A stretch of DNA of 64,000 nucleotides from Neoarius graeffei (taxonomy: Eukaryota; Chordata; Actinopteri; Siluriformes; Ariidae), in contig NC_083571.1 in assembly GCF_027579695.1 (NCBI RefSeq), positions 72,239,279 through 72,303,278 on the forward strand, read 5' to 3'. Below the pieces are notes generated by a model. The model was given only the letters and a program-made list of their open reading frames with translations, made no database searches and was not told the DNA's origin. The stretch's first letter is position 1. Every line of letters starts with the position of its first letter. Positions 40,360-51,248 of the stretch are shown piece by piece. The translations under genes and the position numbers were made by a program.

Positions 40360-43300
40360 ATGGCAACAGGAAGGAAAAGTCAGTGTGTGTGTGTGTGTGT
40401 GTTGAATTGATAAATCAGTACATCAACGTGCTCACCTGTGTATTTTTGGCACTGAGTGTTCTGTAGTTATTATTTACTTGGGAATTTTATTAATCAACTC
40501 ATTTTATTGTTTTTAAACCATTAATTTAAATTCCCTTTTCTCTAATATGTACATTAGCTCTGTTTCTGCTCTGCTTTATTTTTCTCTGTCACACACCCAC
40601 ACTGTGCCACTTTTTCCTTTGTACTCACTGTTACATCTCAGTAATCTGTAACCGCCTCGTTCTCTCATTTCCCATCACTCTAACAGGCTCCACATCCAAA
40701 GGTGCAGGTGTCCATTTCCCAGATGACATGGAGGACGATGTCCTCAGTGAGAGTGGTGAGGACACACAGCACGACAAGACCATTACCGCTGTCGCTGAGC
40801 CCGATGGAGCTTACCTGGTCAAGGTGACAATGTTTTCTTTACAAGAGGTCATTACACAATACAGAAATCTCTAATTTTTTACATTATTTGGTGTCTCTCA
40901 GGACTAGCGCCAGCAGGTAGCAGTAGCTCTTGGAGGTGGGACTAAATGGTTATATGCAGGATACACTGCAACGCCACTATAACAAACTCCTTGGGTGATG
41001 TCCAAATAGTTTGTTATACCGAAAAGTTTGTAATACTGAAATGGAGCCATTTGTCACACCAAACACTCACATTATATGTGGAATTTTAGGCACATTCTCC
41101 TGATCATGAATTTCTCCTTCTGAGTCACTATCGCAGTTCACTGACTGAGTTAAAGGCTCACGAACAGAGGTGATGATTTCTTCATCTGTTTTGGAAATGA
41201 TGGAGGTTACCGGTGTATCGTTGTCAATGTCCACCCATTCACTTCATTCATGTGTTCAAATCACCAATGATGTTATTTATGTCGCGCCGCAAGGCTGGGT
41301 GGGGCAGGGGGTATAAAAATGCTGCCTGTGCATTTTAACTAGGTGTTAAGTTTAGCAGTATCAGCAGTCATTTTGTCTTTTCATCGATCCTTTGATCACT
41401 GTTCTCAATAATTGTTAGTGATCGACACCTAAGCGAAGCTCGTTAAGCCTTTGTTTTATGGCGTTAACACATATTGTTAACTCGACTGTAGACTTGATTA
41501 CTTATTGTTTGTCTCTGGGGAAGAGGATCACATGGCTCAGTGTGTAATGTAAGCAGGTGAATGATCTATGTAATTGCAGGAAGAGTGTTTATTTACAAAC
41601 AGGCAGGCAAACAGTTAAAAAATGTAAGACAAAGTCAGGGTCGTGAAACAGACAATGGTCATGCGAGGCACAAACAGAATGATGGAGGCAAAGATGAAAA
41701 GCAGAGCCTAAATACATAAAACAAAGTCAGAACCAGAAAGGCAACACACAGATACAAGGCTTAGTAATATGAGACACTTGGTGCACAGTGCATATACTTC
41801 ACCAAGTCTGTGTGTTTAGAGAGTCCTTATAAATGCGGGTTGTGATTGCACTCTAATCCGGAACAGGTGCAAAGGAATTAGTCCTAATGGTGCTGCAAGT
41901 GCCAATGCATGTGAAAGTGACAGTGATGTTTTTCTTTTGAAGACTCTGACTCAAGCCCTGTGATGGCCTGGCGACTTGTCCAGGGTGTACCCCGCCTTTT
42001 GCTCGTAGTTAGCTGGGATAGGCTCCAGCTTGCCTGCGACCCTGTAGAACAGGATAAAGCGGCTAGAGATAATGAGATGAGACTCTGACTCAATGTCATT
42101 AAAGGTGGGGGACATGAACTTAGTTCGTTATATGTGAAAATTTGTCGTAAAAGAGTTCATTATAGCATGGTTGCAATGTATTTAAGTTGTGAGCCAGGGC
42201 AATCCTTTCACAGCACCAACAGACAGACATTTTTGATCTTGTACCAAAAAACACACAGTATACACAACAGCTTGATTTCTGTTTCAAATATTTTACAATT
42301 TTTAAATGAATTTCTGAAATGTTGGTAAAATACAACATAAAAGTAATTTGAAGAAAAGACTAAAATACCCAGAGTGCTTGTGCCTGTTCGTCTGTGTACA
42401 GCATAATGAAGAGAATTGCAGTGTGTGAGTTCCTCTTCAGCCATGTTTATGTTGAACTTGATCTCAATGTAACATGACAGAAACATGACATATGCATGTC
42501 TGCTACATCACCATTTATTATCCACTGCATCAGCATTTTATTATTTTTTTTCATCTAATCTTTATTGAAAGACCAACATTTCCACTTCTGCAGAGTTAGC
42601 CTTTTTTATTCTGTACTTTTCCATTCAGTTTTTTTATGGGTTGATAAAGAATACCTGCACAGGAATCATTCTTTTATTATTTTTATTTTTTAAAAGCAGC
42701 ATGCCTGTGAATATTCTCATTCATCCAGGTCTTGGTTATCTCAAGGAAATTGAATTGAATGCAACTGGACTTGGTTTTAAGTCTTTGTTGTCTTGGTTAT
42801 AAGACGTCTTCAAAGACTTAAAACCAAGTCCAGTTGCGTTCGATTCAATTTCCTTGAGATTTTTAAAAAGCATTAGTACTTTCACTTGTGTAAATTTTTC
42901 ACCACTCTGTCTACCGTAATGACATGAGATTTAAGGGCATAAAGTTTAAATAATATTATTTTATTAGTTTTCCTTCATCACTGTGTGCCTCTGACATTTT
43001 TCATTTCTGTACAGGCAGGATTTCTGAAAATCCAACATAAATATGAGATTGTCTTCTCAATCCCAAAAGTCCCCACTCTGGGAAGAGACACCATGCTCTC
43101 CCCGGCATTACGGACCACGCCCAAACCACGCCTACGTGCCACCCGCATTGTACCACACCCTGAAGGTAACGTTGCTTTCCATACACAGTTTCACAAGTTA
43201 CCAAATCTGAGGGTTATTAATAATAATAATAATAATTTCCATTTTGAAACAACAGTTAAAAAAGTACAATCACTACTATGATAATATTAATTATTTATAG

Positions 43301-45978
43301 TAAAGTATATTTATTTGGATCTACTATACTTGTCTCCCCATTATGATGTTTTGTCTTTGTATTTTTGTCTTTAATTATTTATAAACCCTGCAGTGATTCA
43401 AAATGTGACAAAGGAGCAGATGAGCAGGGGCTGGAAACAGCTTTTAACACATTAATACTCAACAAACAGGTTTTAGAAGGTCAAGTCCAATTAAGTCTTT
43501 TATTATAATATTCATGAACATTTTAATTGTTTTTTCTCACAAAAAAAAGCTACTTTTTTTATTTTTGGCAAACAGTACCCCAGGATTTTTTTTAAAGCCA
43601 AGGAAATGTTTACTATTTACTTACTTTAGAACTTAATTTGAATAATGAACAGATTATTTCATGTTCTCTTTTATTGTTATGTAAATATTGACACTGGAGA
43701 TAAATCTGAGTTTCTGTTTTGTAGAAGGCGTTTTTTTTTTTTTACTGAGCCACTTGTCCATTTTGCTTTCATCACATTGTGTCTCCATCCTACTGAGATA
43801 CTGATTCAATCATTTTAATCATATAAGGAAGTTCTAACTCCATTTCACTGAACCCCCCAATTTATTTTACTTTTAGCTTGCCTGCGACCCTGTAGAACAG
43901 GATAAAGCGGCTAGAGATAATGAGATGAGATGAGCATTCTCTCACCTTCAGCCTTCAAAATATCCCCACTAACTTGTAAATTATTTATGTCCTCTCAAAT
44001 TCTAACACATTTCCTGTTCTTAAACTTTTTGACAAACATACACATATTCACCTCTGTCCCCTGGTCTTGTGCTCTGTTCATCTTCCTGGCTGTAGGAGGA
44101 GTGAAGGTGGTGTGTGAGTACAGCGCTCAGCAGGAAGGAGTGGTGCAGGATGAGCTCACACTCATCAACAGGAGCAGGAGAGACAGCAGTATTAAAGTCC
44201 GAGTTCATGCCAGAGTGATGGGTAAGAACAAAAGTGCTTTCATATCTCTTAGTCTGTTTAAGTTCAAATCAGAGGGAATCAAATTTGTACAAGATTTTCT
44301 GATTTAAATGTCAAGTTCTTACATAATTTTTTAATAACATTCACAGAATGTCTGTATTTTTTTTAAATAGATAATGACATAGAAAGAAATGTGTGTGTAA
44401 CCTTCAACCTTGATAAACTGCTTCCTGATGTTGAATAAATCAGAAAGTCTGGGCCTCATTTATCAATCTGGGTACAAATGGATTTATATGTAAATTGTTA
44501 ATACAAGCATTTACACAAGAAATTTGGAATTCACAAGAACTCTGTCTTCTTCTTTTGGCTGCTCCTGATTAGGGGTCACCACAGCAGATCTTTCATCTCC
44601 ATTGCTCCCTGTCTTCAGCATCCTTCTCTACTACACCTGCCACTTTCATGTCCTCTCTCACCACATCCATGTATCTCCTCTTTGGCCTTCCTCATTTTTG
44701 TGTGCCTGGCAGCTCCATCCTCAACATTCTCCTTCCAACATGCTCTGCATCTCTTCTCAGGATGTGCCCATACCATCTCAGTCTCATCTCTTTTAGCTTA
44801 ATTCCCAAGCTCTCCACATGTGCTGTCCCTCTGATGTGCTCGTTCCTTATCCTGTCCAACCTTGTCACTCCCATCGCAAACCTTAACATCCTCAACTCCG
44901 CCACCTCCAACTTTGCCTCCTGTCTCTTCACTGGGGGTGCATAAGCATACTCTTGGCGCCGGTCCCAAGCCTGGATAAATGGAGAGGGTTGTGTCAGGAA
45001 GGGCATTCGGCGTAAAACTGTGCCAAATCTAACATGTGGATTGAATTGAATTCACAAGAACTCTGTAAATTTTGCAAAATGTTCATGTCCTTCTTGTGCT
45101 CCTGAGTGTAAATTTATGCATCAGAAGACGAACTCATGTAAACCTCGACCTGATCTACTTCATACAATCTGTAATTTTAAAAATCATATTATCTGCATGG
45201 ATTACTGCACTTTTATATACAGTGGAGTTTGAACTATTTATTTACAGCGTTTATGAGATGCCCTTAATCCCGAGTGATTTACAGAAGAGCTTCAGAGTCC
45301 CAAGAAAAACACATCCTCATGCTAGTTCAGTAGGTCAGGGACCATGAGCAACATCCACTACATTTAGTGAAAACTAGTCATTTTATATAGTTGGCATTAA
45401 GTAAAAAAAATATTAAAATAAAGAAAGTGAAACAACACAAACCCAAAAAACAAGACAAATAAAACACATCATGAAATTTTGACCAAAGAAATGGCGGTGT
45501 ATAAACAGAAGACAGGCCGGTCTGTCTGCACAGAGCTGTAAACTGGAAACAAAGGCCTCAGCTGAAGGATGATTTAATGCTTGTTTATTATTATTATTAA
45601 CATTAATATTCCATCATTATGTGCTCACAGCTGTGTGTGCACTTGAAATTTTATGAAGTTTTGCAGGTAGCACCATGTGCAAATTCGTGGTGCCATGCAT
45701 GTGCTCAGTGATATACCAGTGATTAGCATTCATTATTATACACACACAAATGCAAAGAACATCAGTGTTTCCAAAACACTTGAAATTTTTAGTTTGGTTT
45801 AGTTTATGCAAACATTTACACACAATTGTACTAAAAGATAATTGATACATGAGGCCCACTGTGTTTATTCCTGAATATTGCAGACCGCCATCACGGAACA
45901 CCCATGCTGCTGAAGGGGGTACGCTGCTTGGGAACTGAGGAGATCTCTTCAAAAACCAACAACAAAAAGAAGATCTGA
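40360..45978 (+). CDS. adissp: ADISSP / C20orf27 (UPF0687) family protein
   Basis: Five coding exons: 40360-40378, 40687-40823, 43015-43165, 44096-44221 and 45884-45978. GT-AG introns and phases agree; the total is 528 nt, encoding 175 residues, close to the human protein (about 174). The start MATGRKSSTSKGAGVHFPDD is followed by DGAYLVKAGFLKIQHKYEI, a VCEYSAQQEGVVQDE segment, VRVHARVM and DRHHGTPMLLKGVRCLG, all strongly like human C20orf27. This small conserved protein is described as an adipose-secreted signalling factor; no enzyme motif or signal peptide is seen. The C-terminus is oddly basic (SSKTNNKKKI), unlike the acidic tail I recall for human. Likely the orthologue or a fish paralogue. 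All introns but the second carry repeats. Confidence 0.9.
40964..42178. mobile_element. pogo/Tigger-like non-autonomous transposon in ADISSP intron 3
   Basis: A 1215-bp element between TA dinucleotides (40962-40963 and 42179-42180). Imperfect inverted ends are CACTGCAACGCCACTATAAC and GTTCATTATAGCATGGTTGCAATG, with GTTCGTTATA-type units inside both ends. No transposase frame. The pogo/Tigger label rests on the CACTGCAAC-type ends and TA target. The interior (about 41280-41880) looks foreign, perhaps a degraded LTR, but I could not define it. Confidence 0.65.
41955..42079 (+). repeat. SINE 3' fragment inside the pogo/Tigger-like element
   Basis: The last 125 bp of the SINE, flanked by the 14-bp direct repeat AGACTCTGACTCAA (41941-41954 and 42080-42093). 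A 5'-truncated SINE with a clear target duplication. Confidence 0.85.
42733..42861. repeat. Palindromic repeat in ADISSP intron 3
   Basis: Arms of about 47 bp (AAGGAAATTGAATTGAATGC ... GGACTTGGTTTTAAGTCTTTG) face their near-perfect complement around a 20-bp centre. The GCAACTGGACTTG core also appears at about 63692, next to a different fish repeat. Confidence 0.8.
43877..43935 (+). repeat. SINE 3' tail fragment in ADISSP intron 4
   Basis: Only the last 59 bp of the SINE (AGCTTGCCTGCGACCCTG to the TGAGA tail) are present. Confidence 0.8.
44546..45047 (-). mobile_element. 5'-truncated RTE/Rex-like LINE fragment in ADISSP intron 5
   Basis: A 502-bp insertion with a 19-bp target duplication GAATTCACAAGAACTCTGT (44527-44545 and 45048-45066). 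On the minus strand it encodes a non-LTR C-terminal motif (LRMLRFAMGVTRLDRIRNEH, then MRLRWYGHILRRD) and ends GGTGACCCCTAATCAGGAGC followed by GAA units, the usual tail of this LINE type. Confidence 0.9.
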
Positions 45979-47676
45979 GCAGACGCTCCTTTCCTACAGA
46001 TTTCAGCAGCATGGAGTGAGATGAGGAAATGAACTCAGAGAACATGCCTCAGAAAACACTTGACTCTTAGGCCATGTACACACATAGCCGGGTATTTTTA
46101 AAACCGAACATTTTCCCCCCCTCCGTTTATAAAAATGTTTTATCCACACCACTTCGTCTTCGAAAAAAATCCCTTCCACACATAACCGAACATCTGCATT
46201 TTCAATCACATTCATAAGCATTCCAAACCTGTAGATGGCATTATTTCCCCAAATCCTACCCCCTAATCACATCAGAATAGCCCTCTGTTGGCGTCACTTC
46301 CGCCTAAACATAAAACATGGCGCCAAGCTCGTTCGTCTGGACAGACTCGGAGACAGAATTGCTTCTAAACACAATTTTGGAGTATAAACTTCAAAAGACG
46401 CAAGAAAACGTTGATTGGGAATCTTGTCAAAGCAAATATGTGGACATACTGACCCTGTTTTTGGAGCAGTAGTTGGGCTTCTAAAATTAAACATGTAAAT
46501 AGCACCTGCACAATAATTAACGCTTTCAAGGCACTACTCCGATCCATTACTCTTTGTCCATGCTTAATCTGGCTTCTGCAGTAAACAAAGGTCGCACGTT
46601 TGACATCAGGGCAGATTTGTTGTCTTTTTTTTTGGCGCAGATTGTGACGTTCTAAAATGCAAAACTTCGGTTATCTCTGTCTACACGGAAAGGCATACAC
46701 GGAGTTTTCAAAAATCTTCACTTTGCCCGGAGTTTTTTTAAATATTCGTTTTTGATGTGTTTTCATGTGGATGACAGGCCAAAACGTAGAAAAATATCTT
46801 CGATTTAGCAGATACCCGGCTACATGTGGACGGGGTCTTAATCATGTCTGACTCTGATCCTGGAAATCACCAAAATGTGATCTTTCAGGTTTAAGATAAA
46901 TATTTTCACTTACAAATCTAAAGGTAATGATTGTCAAGAAAACTTAGAAGAACATGTGGTTTGTAGGCAGTGTCATATTTGCAATACTGCATGTCTGCAA
47001 TTTCTGATCAGCGAATCATTTCAGTCATGATCAGAATTTGCTCCTCTCTCGTTCTGCAGGTTTGAATCACTGATTCATTTTGGTCATGAATGAGATGTCC
47101 TTCTCTCTTATTCAGCCAGTCATTATTTTAATTAGTGAGTTCAGTGAGTCACAACTGAGGTCCACTGGTCAGATCTTGAAATTTTCAGCATTTCTGTGCA
47201 TGCAGTTGTAATATGTATTAGGGTGGGAGTGAAAAATAATTCTTCAACGTATTTGTAAATAATCATAAAATAGAAGTTATCTTCATTGCATATTCTTATT
47301 TTAGGTTTGTCTTCAAGGCAAGTTAAATAAAGCCACATTTATAAGAATGCATGCTGTCACACAAACCTGACCATATATGCACTTATACTGTTTAAAATAA
47401 ATGTAGACTTTAATTGTAAATCTCACAGTATGATAAGTATAAGGCAAGGCATTCTAATAAATATTCATGTGTTTCGAATTATTTTGAACCATAAACCCAA
47501 CAGAGAGGCAGATTAATTTTTTTAATCTCTGATGAAGAACAGAAATGTTTTATAAAGAAGATAACAATACAATAAAAAGTATATTATTTACTATATATAA
47601 TAAATAAAGTGTTTACATCGAACACTTCTTGAGACTGTAGTTTTGTAGTGTGTGTGTGAGAGAGAGAGATCAGTCA
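45979..47676 (+). other. ADISSP 3' UTR and downstream region
   Basis: The 3' UTR extent is uncertain: AATAAA signals occur near 47330 and at 47599-47608. A DNA element occupies 46067-46841. The rest is AT-rich with no gene. Confidence 0.4.
46067..46841. mobile_element. Non-autonomous DNA transposon after ADISSP
   Basis: Inverted ends TTAGGCCATGTACACACATA and, on the other strand, TTAAGACCCCGTCCACATGT, both followed by AGCCGGGTAT. It is about 775 bp with no transposase frame. It starts 89 bp after the stop codon, so it is probably transcribed as part of the 3' UTR. I could not assign a superfamily. Confidence 0.7.
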
Positions 47677-48365
47677 TACGCTCACCAGCCACTTTATTAG
47701 GAACACCCCCACATCCACCTGCTGTTTTCTGCAGTTCTCTAATCAGCCAATCCCAGCACAATGCATAAAATCATGCAGGTACAAATCAAGAGCTTCAGTT
47801 AATGTTCACTTCAAACATCAGAATGGGAAAAAATGTCATTTCTGTGACTTTCACTGTGGCATGGGTATTGGTTTGAGCCAGATGGACTGGTTTGAGTATT
47901 TCAGAAACTGATGATCTCCTGGGGTTTTCACACACAACAGTCTCTAGAGTTTACACAGAATGGTGTGAAAAACAAACAAAAAAATGACAGTTCTGTGGGT
48001 GGAAACAAATGCCTTGTTGATAAGAGAGGTCAGAGGAAAATGGACAGGGATGGGTTTCCCAAAAGCCTCTTAACACTAAGAGCATCTTAACTAGGAGAGA
48101 GAGTGTTCATTGTGATGCTCACACTACCATTTAACAATGATCTTTGTGCTATGATGCTTTTGGGAATCCCACCTGAGATTGGTTTGAGCTATTTTGCCAG
48201 GAAGGATATAGTGACTCATATAATCACTCTTTACAACAGTGGTGAGCAAAAAAGCATCTCAGCATGCAACAGCAGAAGAACACATTGGGTTCCACTCCTG
48301 CAGCCAAGAACAGGGATCTTTGAATCAAGAACAAGTTTCTATTAAAGTGGCCGGTGAATGAGTGT
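47677..48365 (+). mobile_element. Internally shortened Tc1/mariner-type element
   Basis: Ends CTCACCAGCCACTTTATTAG and TTAAAGTGGCCGGTGA face each other. Near the left, ATCAGAATGGGAAAAAATGTCA and GTTTACACAGAATGGTGTG recall the transposase N-terminal region of a fish Tc1-type family known to me by its CACCGGCCACTTTATTAG ends. At about 690 bp it keeps only the two outer parts, and a MITE sits in it. Confidence 0.75.
48051..48171. mobile_element. MITE nested in the Tc1 derivative
   Basis: A 121-bp element with inverted ends TGGGTTTCCCAAAAGC and GCTTTTGGGAATCCCA. No coding capacity; target duplication not clear. Confidence 0.7.
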
Positions 48366-48475
48366 GTGTGTGTGTGTGTATAGTTGCTTCACCTCGACTG
48401 AACACTTTAAGAATTGGTATGTTTTGGTCATTGGTGTACTGGTTAGCACTGTTGCCTCACAGCAAGAAGGTTCTG

Positions 48476-49671
48476 CAGCCGGTTTCACTAAGTTAGACTA
48501 TGACTTTAACTTAGACAGCAGGTATAGTCGGGCTTAGCATAGACGTCTAACAAATACTGTTGCACAAAGCAGTTAAGACTCCCACTATCTTAAGTCGTAC
48601 TATGCTGCAAAGGATTGTGGGTATTTTAAGACTCTTTTCAAAACAAAAAAAATGGCGGACAGTGGTCGTTCAGTGCCGTTTAGCCACTCGGAAAATCTGG
48701 CTATATTAGAGGAATTTAATTCCTACAAAGACATTTTATTAGGCAAATTCAGCGAAGAATGTAGCAATAAGAAAAAACATGAAGTGTGGGAAAAAATAAC
48801 GTCGCCTGCGAATAGCGTTAATCCATCTGCGAGAAGAGATGTTGCTGCCGTGCGTAAAAACACCCCCACTGGAGGAGGGGGTTTGAAGAAACTAAAAGTA
48901 ACCACCGAAATGGTCATCAACATTTATGGCGATGAGTCGCCCTTATTCTGGGGAGTGAAAGGAGAGCGGAGTAACTGGCTTCGCCAGACCCAGCAGCAAC
49001 TCCCTTAGCAATGTTGCTAGCAACGTTGAAGCTGAGGCTCCTTCACCCTCTGAGTTGTCATCACCCTCTGAGTTGTCATCACCCAGTACCTGTGCGGATG
49101 TGACACTACACGAAGAGCCTACCAAAAGGAAAGACTGCAACTTAAATTGAAGAGACTCATGCAGATGGAGGAGTGATGTAGTAATGTGTGTGTGTGTATG
49201 AGAGAGAGAGAGAGAGATAAGTGATGAGTGGTGATGTAATTATGTAATGAATTGATATTTATATTATTTATATATATATATATATATATATTTATAAGTA
49301 ATAAAATGAATAAGCTGGCATTACACTGTTTGTTCTTTATTGAATACTTTATAGTTAGATTATAATAGCCTAAATTTGTGTATTACATACTTGCAATGTA
49401 CTTCACTGCCTTAACATTTCAAGCTTTCTTGTAGTTATTGACATTGATGGCACTTATGGCTTGACTTTTTTTTTTAAATTACATTTTATAGCCCTTAGAC
49501 CCATATTAGACTGGGGGGAGGGTGTCTTACTTTTTAAGCCTAAAATTAGACTTAAAAAATTATTCTTAACTTTTGTGAAACTGTCTTACTTGCATTAGAC
49601 TGGTCTATAAAGAAACTTAAGACCAATCTTAACCCATAGACCAGTCTAAACTACTTTAGTGAAACCGGACC
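48476..49671 (+). mobile_element. PIF/Harbinger-like element inserted in the SINE
   Basis: A 1196-bp element with inverted ends CAGCCGGTTTCACTAA and TTAGTGAAACCGGACC and a 3-bp target duplication CTG (48473-48475 and 49672-49674), as expected for PIF/Harbinger. It carries a Myb/SANT-like open frame but no DDE nuclease frame, and a (TA)n run near 49270. Confidence 0.85.
48652..49008 (+). pseudogene. Myb/SANT-like protein of the Harbinger element, truncated
   Basis: MADSGRSVPFSHSENLAILE, then YKDILLGKFSEECSNKKKHE, VWEKITSPANSVNPSARR and TPTGGGGLKKL match the Myb/SANT-like DNA-binding ORF1 of PIF/Harbinger transposons, which in autonomous elements partners the nuclease. The frame stops at 119 residues. 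A C-terminal-like segment (EEPTKRK, about 49109-49175) continues in another frame, so it is frame-broken. The start codon has a good context (AAAATGGCG). Confidence 0.75.
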
Positions 49672-49731
49672 CTGGGTTCAAGCCTAGTGGCCAACAAGGG
49701 CCTTTCTGTGTAGAGTTTGCATGTTCTCCCC

Positions 49732-50056
49732 AACTTTCCATTAATGAACTCGAAGCACTCAAGTTTCCATTAATGAAGAGTTATAACATCAACAAAACTG
49801 ACTTCATGTTAAAACTGCTAATGTTATAGTCACGTTGTCCAGGTGAGGATGGGTTCTTTTTTGGGTCTGGCACCTCTCAAGGTTTCTTCCTCGTGTCGTC
49901 TGAGGGAGTTTTTCCTTGTCACCATCGTCACAGGTTTGCTCATTAAGGACAGATTAGGGATAAAATTGGCTCATGTCTTGGGTCATTCAGATTCTGTAAA
50001 GCTGCTTTGCGACAATGTTTATTGTTAAAAGCGCTATACAAACAAACTTGACTTGA
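49732..50056 (+). mobile_element. LINE-type 3' end inserted in the SINE
   Basis: A 325-bp insertion with the duplication CTCCCC (49726-49731 and 50057-50062). It has the common fish 3'-end signature GGTTTCTTCCTCGTGTCGTC, GGGAGTTTTTCCTTGTCACC, AAAGCGCTATACAAAC and a TTGAC tail. 5'-truncated; family not assigned. Confidence 0.75.
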
Positions 50057-51165
50057 CTCCCCGTGTCTGTTTCCTCCGGGTGCTCCAGTTTCCCTCACAG
50101 TCCAAAGACATGCAGGTTAGGCTAACTGGTAGCTCTAAATTGAATGTGAATGGTTGTTTTTCTCTATGTGTCAGCGATGACTGGCAAAGACAGCTATTAT
50201 ATTGGGTAGTGGAGCTAAGTCTAACATTTGACTTGCCACGAAATACCTGCATAATGTGCACTACTGCAACACATACAACACATTTGTCCCGTACTTACAC
50301 TTTGTTGAATTAATTCAGTATCATAGTCGCCACTGAAGTCCACTCGATCCTTGTTTACCGTCAATGGATCGGTCACTCGTCAAACAGTCCGCCAGAATCC
50401 GAGTAGGGAATGGCTGAGCGTAGCTGTCAGTCAAACAAGTTACCCAATGGGAATGCATTCCTGGACAGCCCGCCCACACGTGAAGTTTGTGCCAAAACTG
50501 CAAGCAAAAAGTCAGGGAGCGCAAACGAGAAAGCTGGAATCGCAACCAAAATAAATTACGTCAAACAAAACTGAGAAAGACGCGGAACAGAAATAAAAGG
50601 TTTCTGAAGAGTAATAGACTGATATTTTGCACGATTACACGAATAATTTGTTTGCCAGTCTAAAAAAATGACTTTTGTATTTTGATTTGTCGTTTTTGTT
50701 TGATATTTCAAAAGTATTGTATGAACATTTTGGCACAAAATTGATTCCATAAGTCTTGCCCATAGCCAGCTGGGATAGACCCCAGCTTGCCCGTGACCCT
50801 GCGCAGGATAAACAGTTACAGATGATGGCTGGAAGATAAAGTTGTGGTTTTGCTGAAACACTGTGGAGTTTGTGTGTAATTAATATGATAAAGAAGACAC
50901 ATAATGCACATAATATACTGTACATTGGGCTGTGAAATTTATTACAAAACCATCTGAGATAGGTTTGAAGGTTGCAAGCTTTCAAGAAGATAATTTGTGT
51001 GTAATGGAAACATTTATAAGAACTTGGTGAGTGTTTATTTATCCGTAATCAAAGTTCCGGGTTTTATGTTTTATTCAACGCAATTCTTATAAATATTTTC
51101 ATTGTTATAAATATTTATTGCATGAAGATGTTTATTAACGCTAATCGCGAGCTTTAAAGCTATGT

Positions 51166-51248
51166 GTCAGGATGGCCGAGCGGTCTAAGGCGCTGCGTTC
51201 AGGTCGCAGTCTCCCCTGGAGGCGTGGGTTCGAATCCCACTTCTGACA
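51166..51248 (+). tRNA. tRNA-Leu (anticodon CAG)
   Basis: Complete cloverleaf: acceptor GTCAGGA paired with TTCTGAC (one G-T pair), D arm GCCGAGCGGTCTAAGGC, anticodon arm CTGCG-TTCAGGT-CGCAG with CAG, the long variable arm of class II tRNAs, and T arm GTGGG-TTCGAAT-CCCAC. It matches the known vertebrate tRNA-Leu(CAG) almost base for base. A TTTTT polymerase III terminator follows at 51256-51260. No intron. Confidence 0.97.

Larger units (their letters stand above)
48433..50826 (+). repeat. One SINE broken into pieces by insertions
   Basis: SINE pieces in order: 48433-48475 (head), 49672-49731 (after the B box), 50057-50186 (body) and about 50754-50826 (tail). Two gaps are insertions with target duplications (CTG and CTCCCC); the third gap (50187-50753) has no clear boundary. 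The pieces fit one consensus without overlap except at the duplications. Confidence 0.85.

Noticed and set aside
41280-41880. Possible solo LTR with a TATAAAA box inside the pogo/Tigger-like element
   Set aside because: I could not find matching ends or a target duplication, so it was not listed as an element.
43930-44307. Open frame of 125 codons containing the GGVKVVCEYSAQQEG segment
   Set aside because: Only 44096-44221 is coding (ADISSP exon 4). The rest is intron read through both splice sites.
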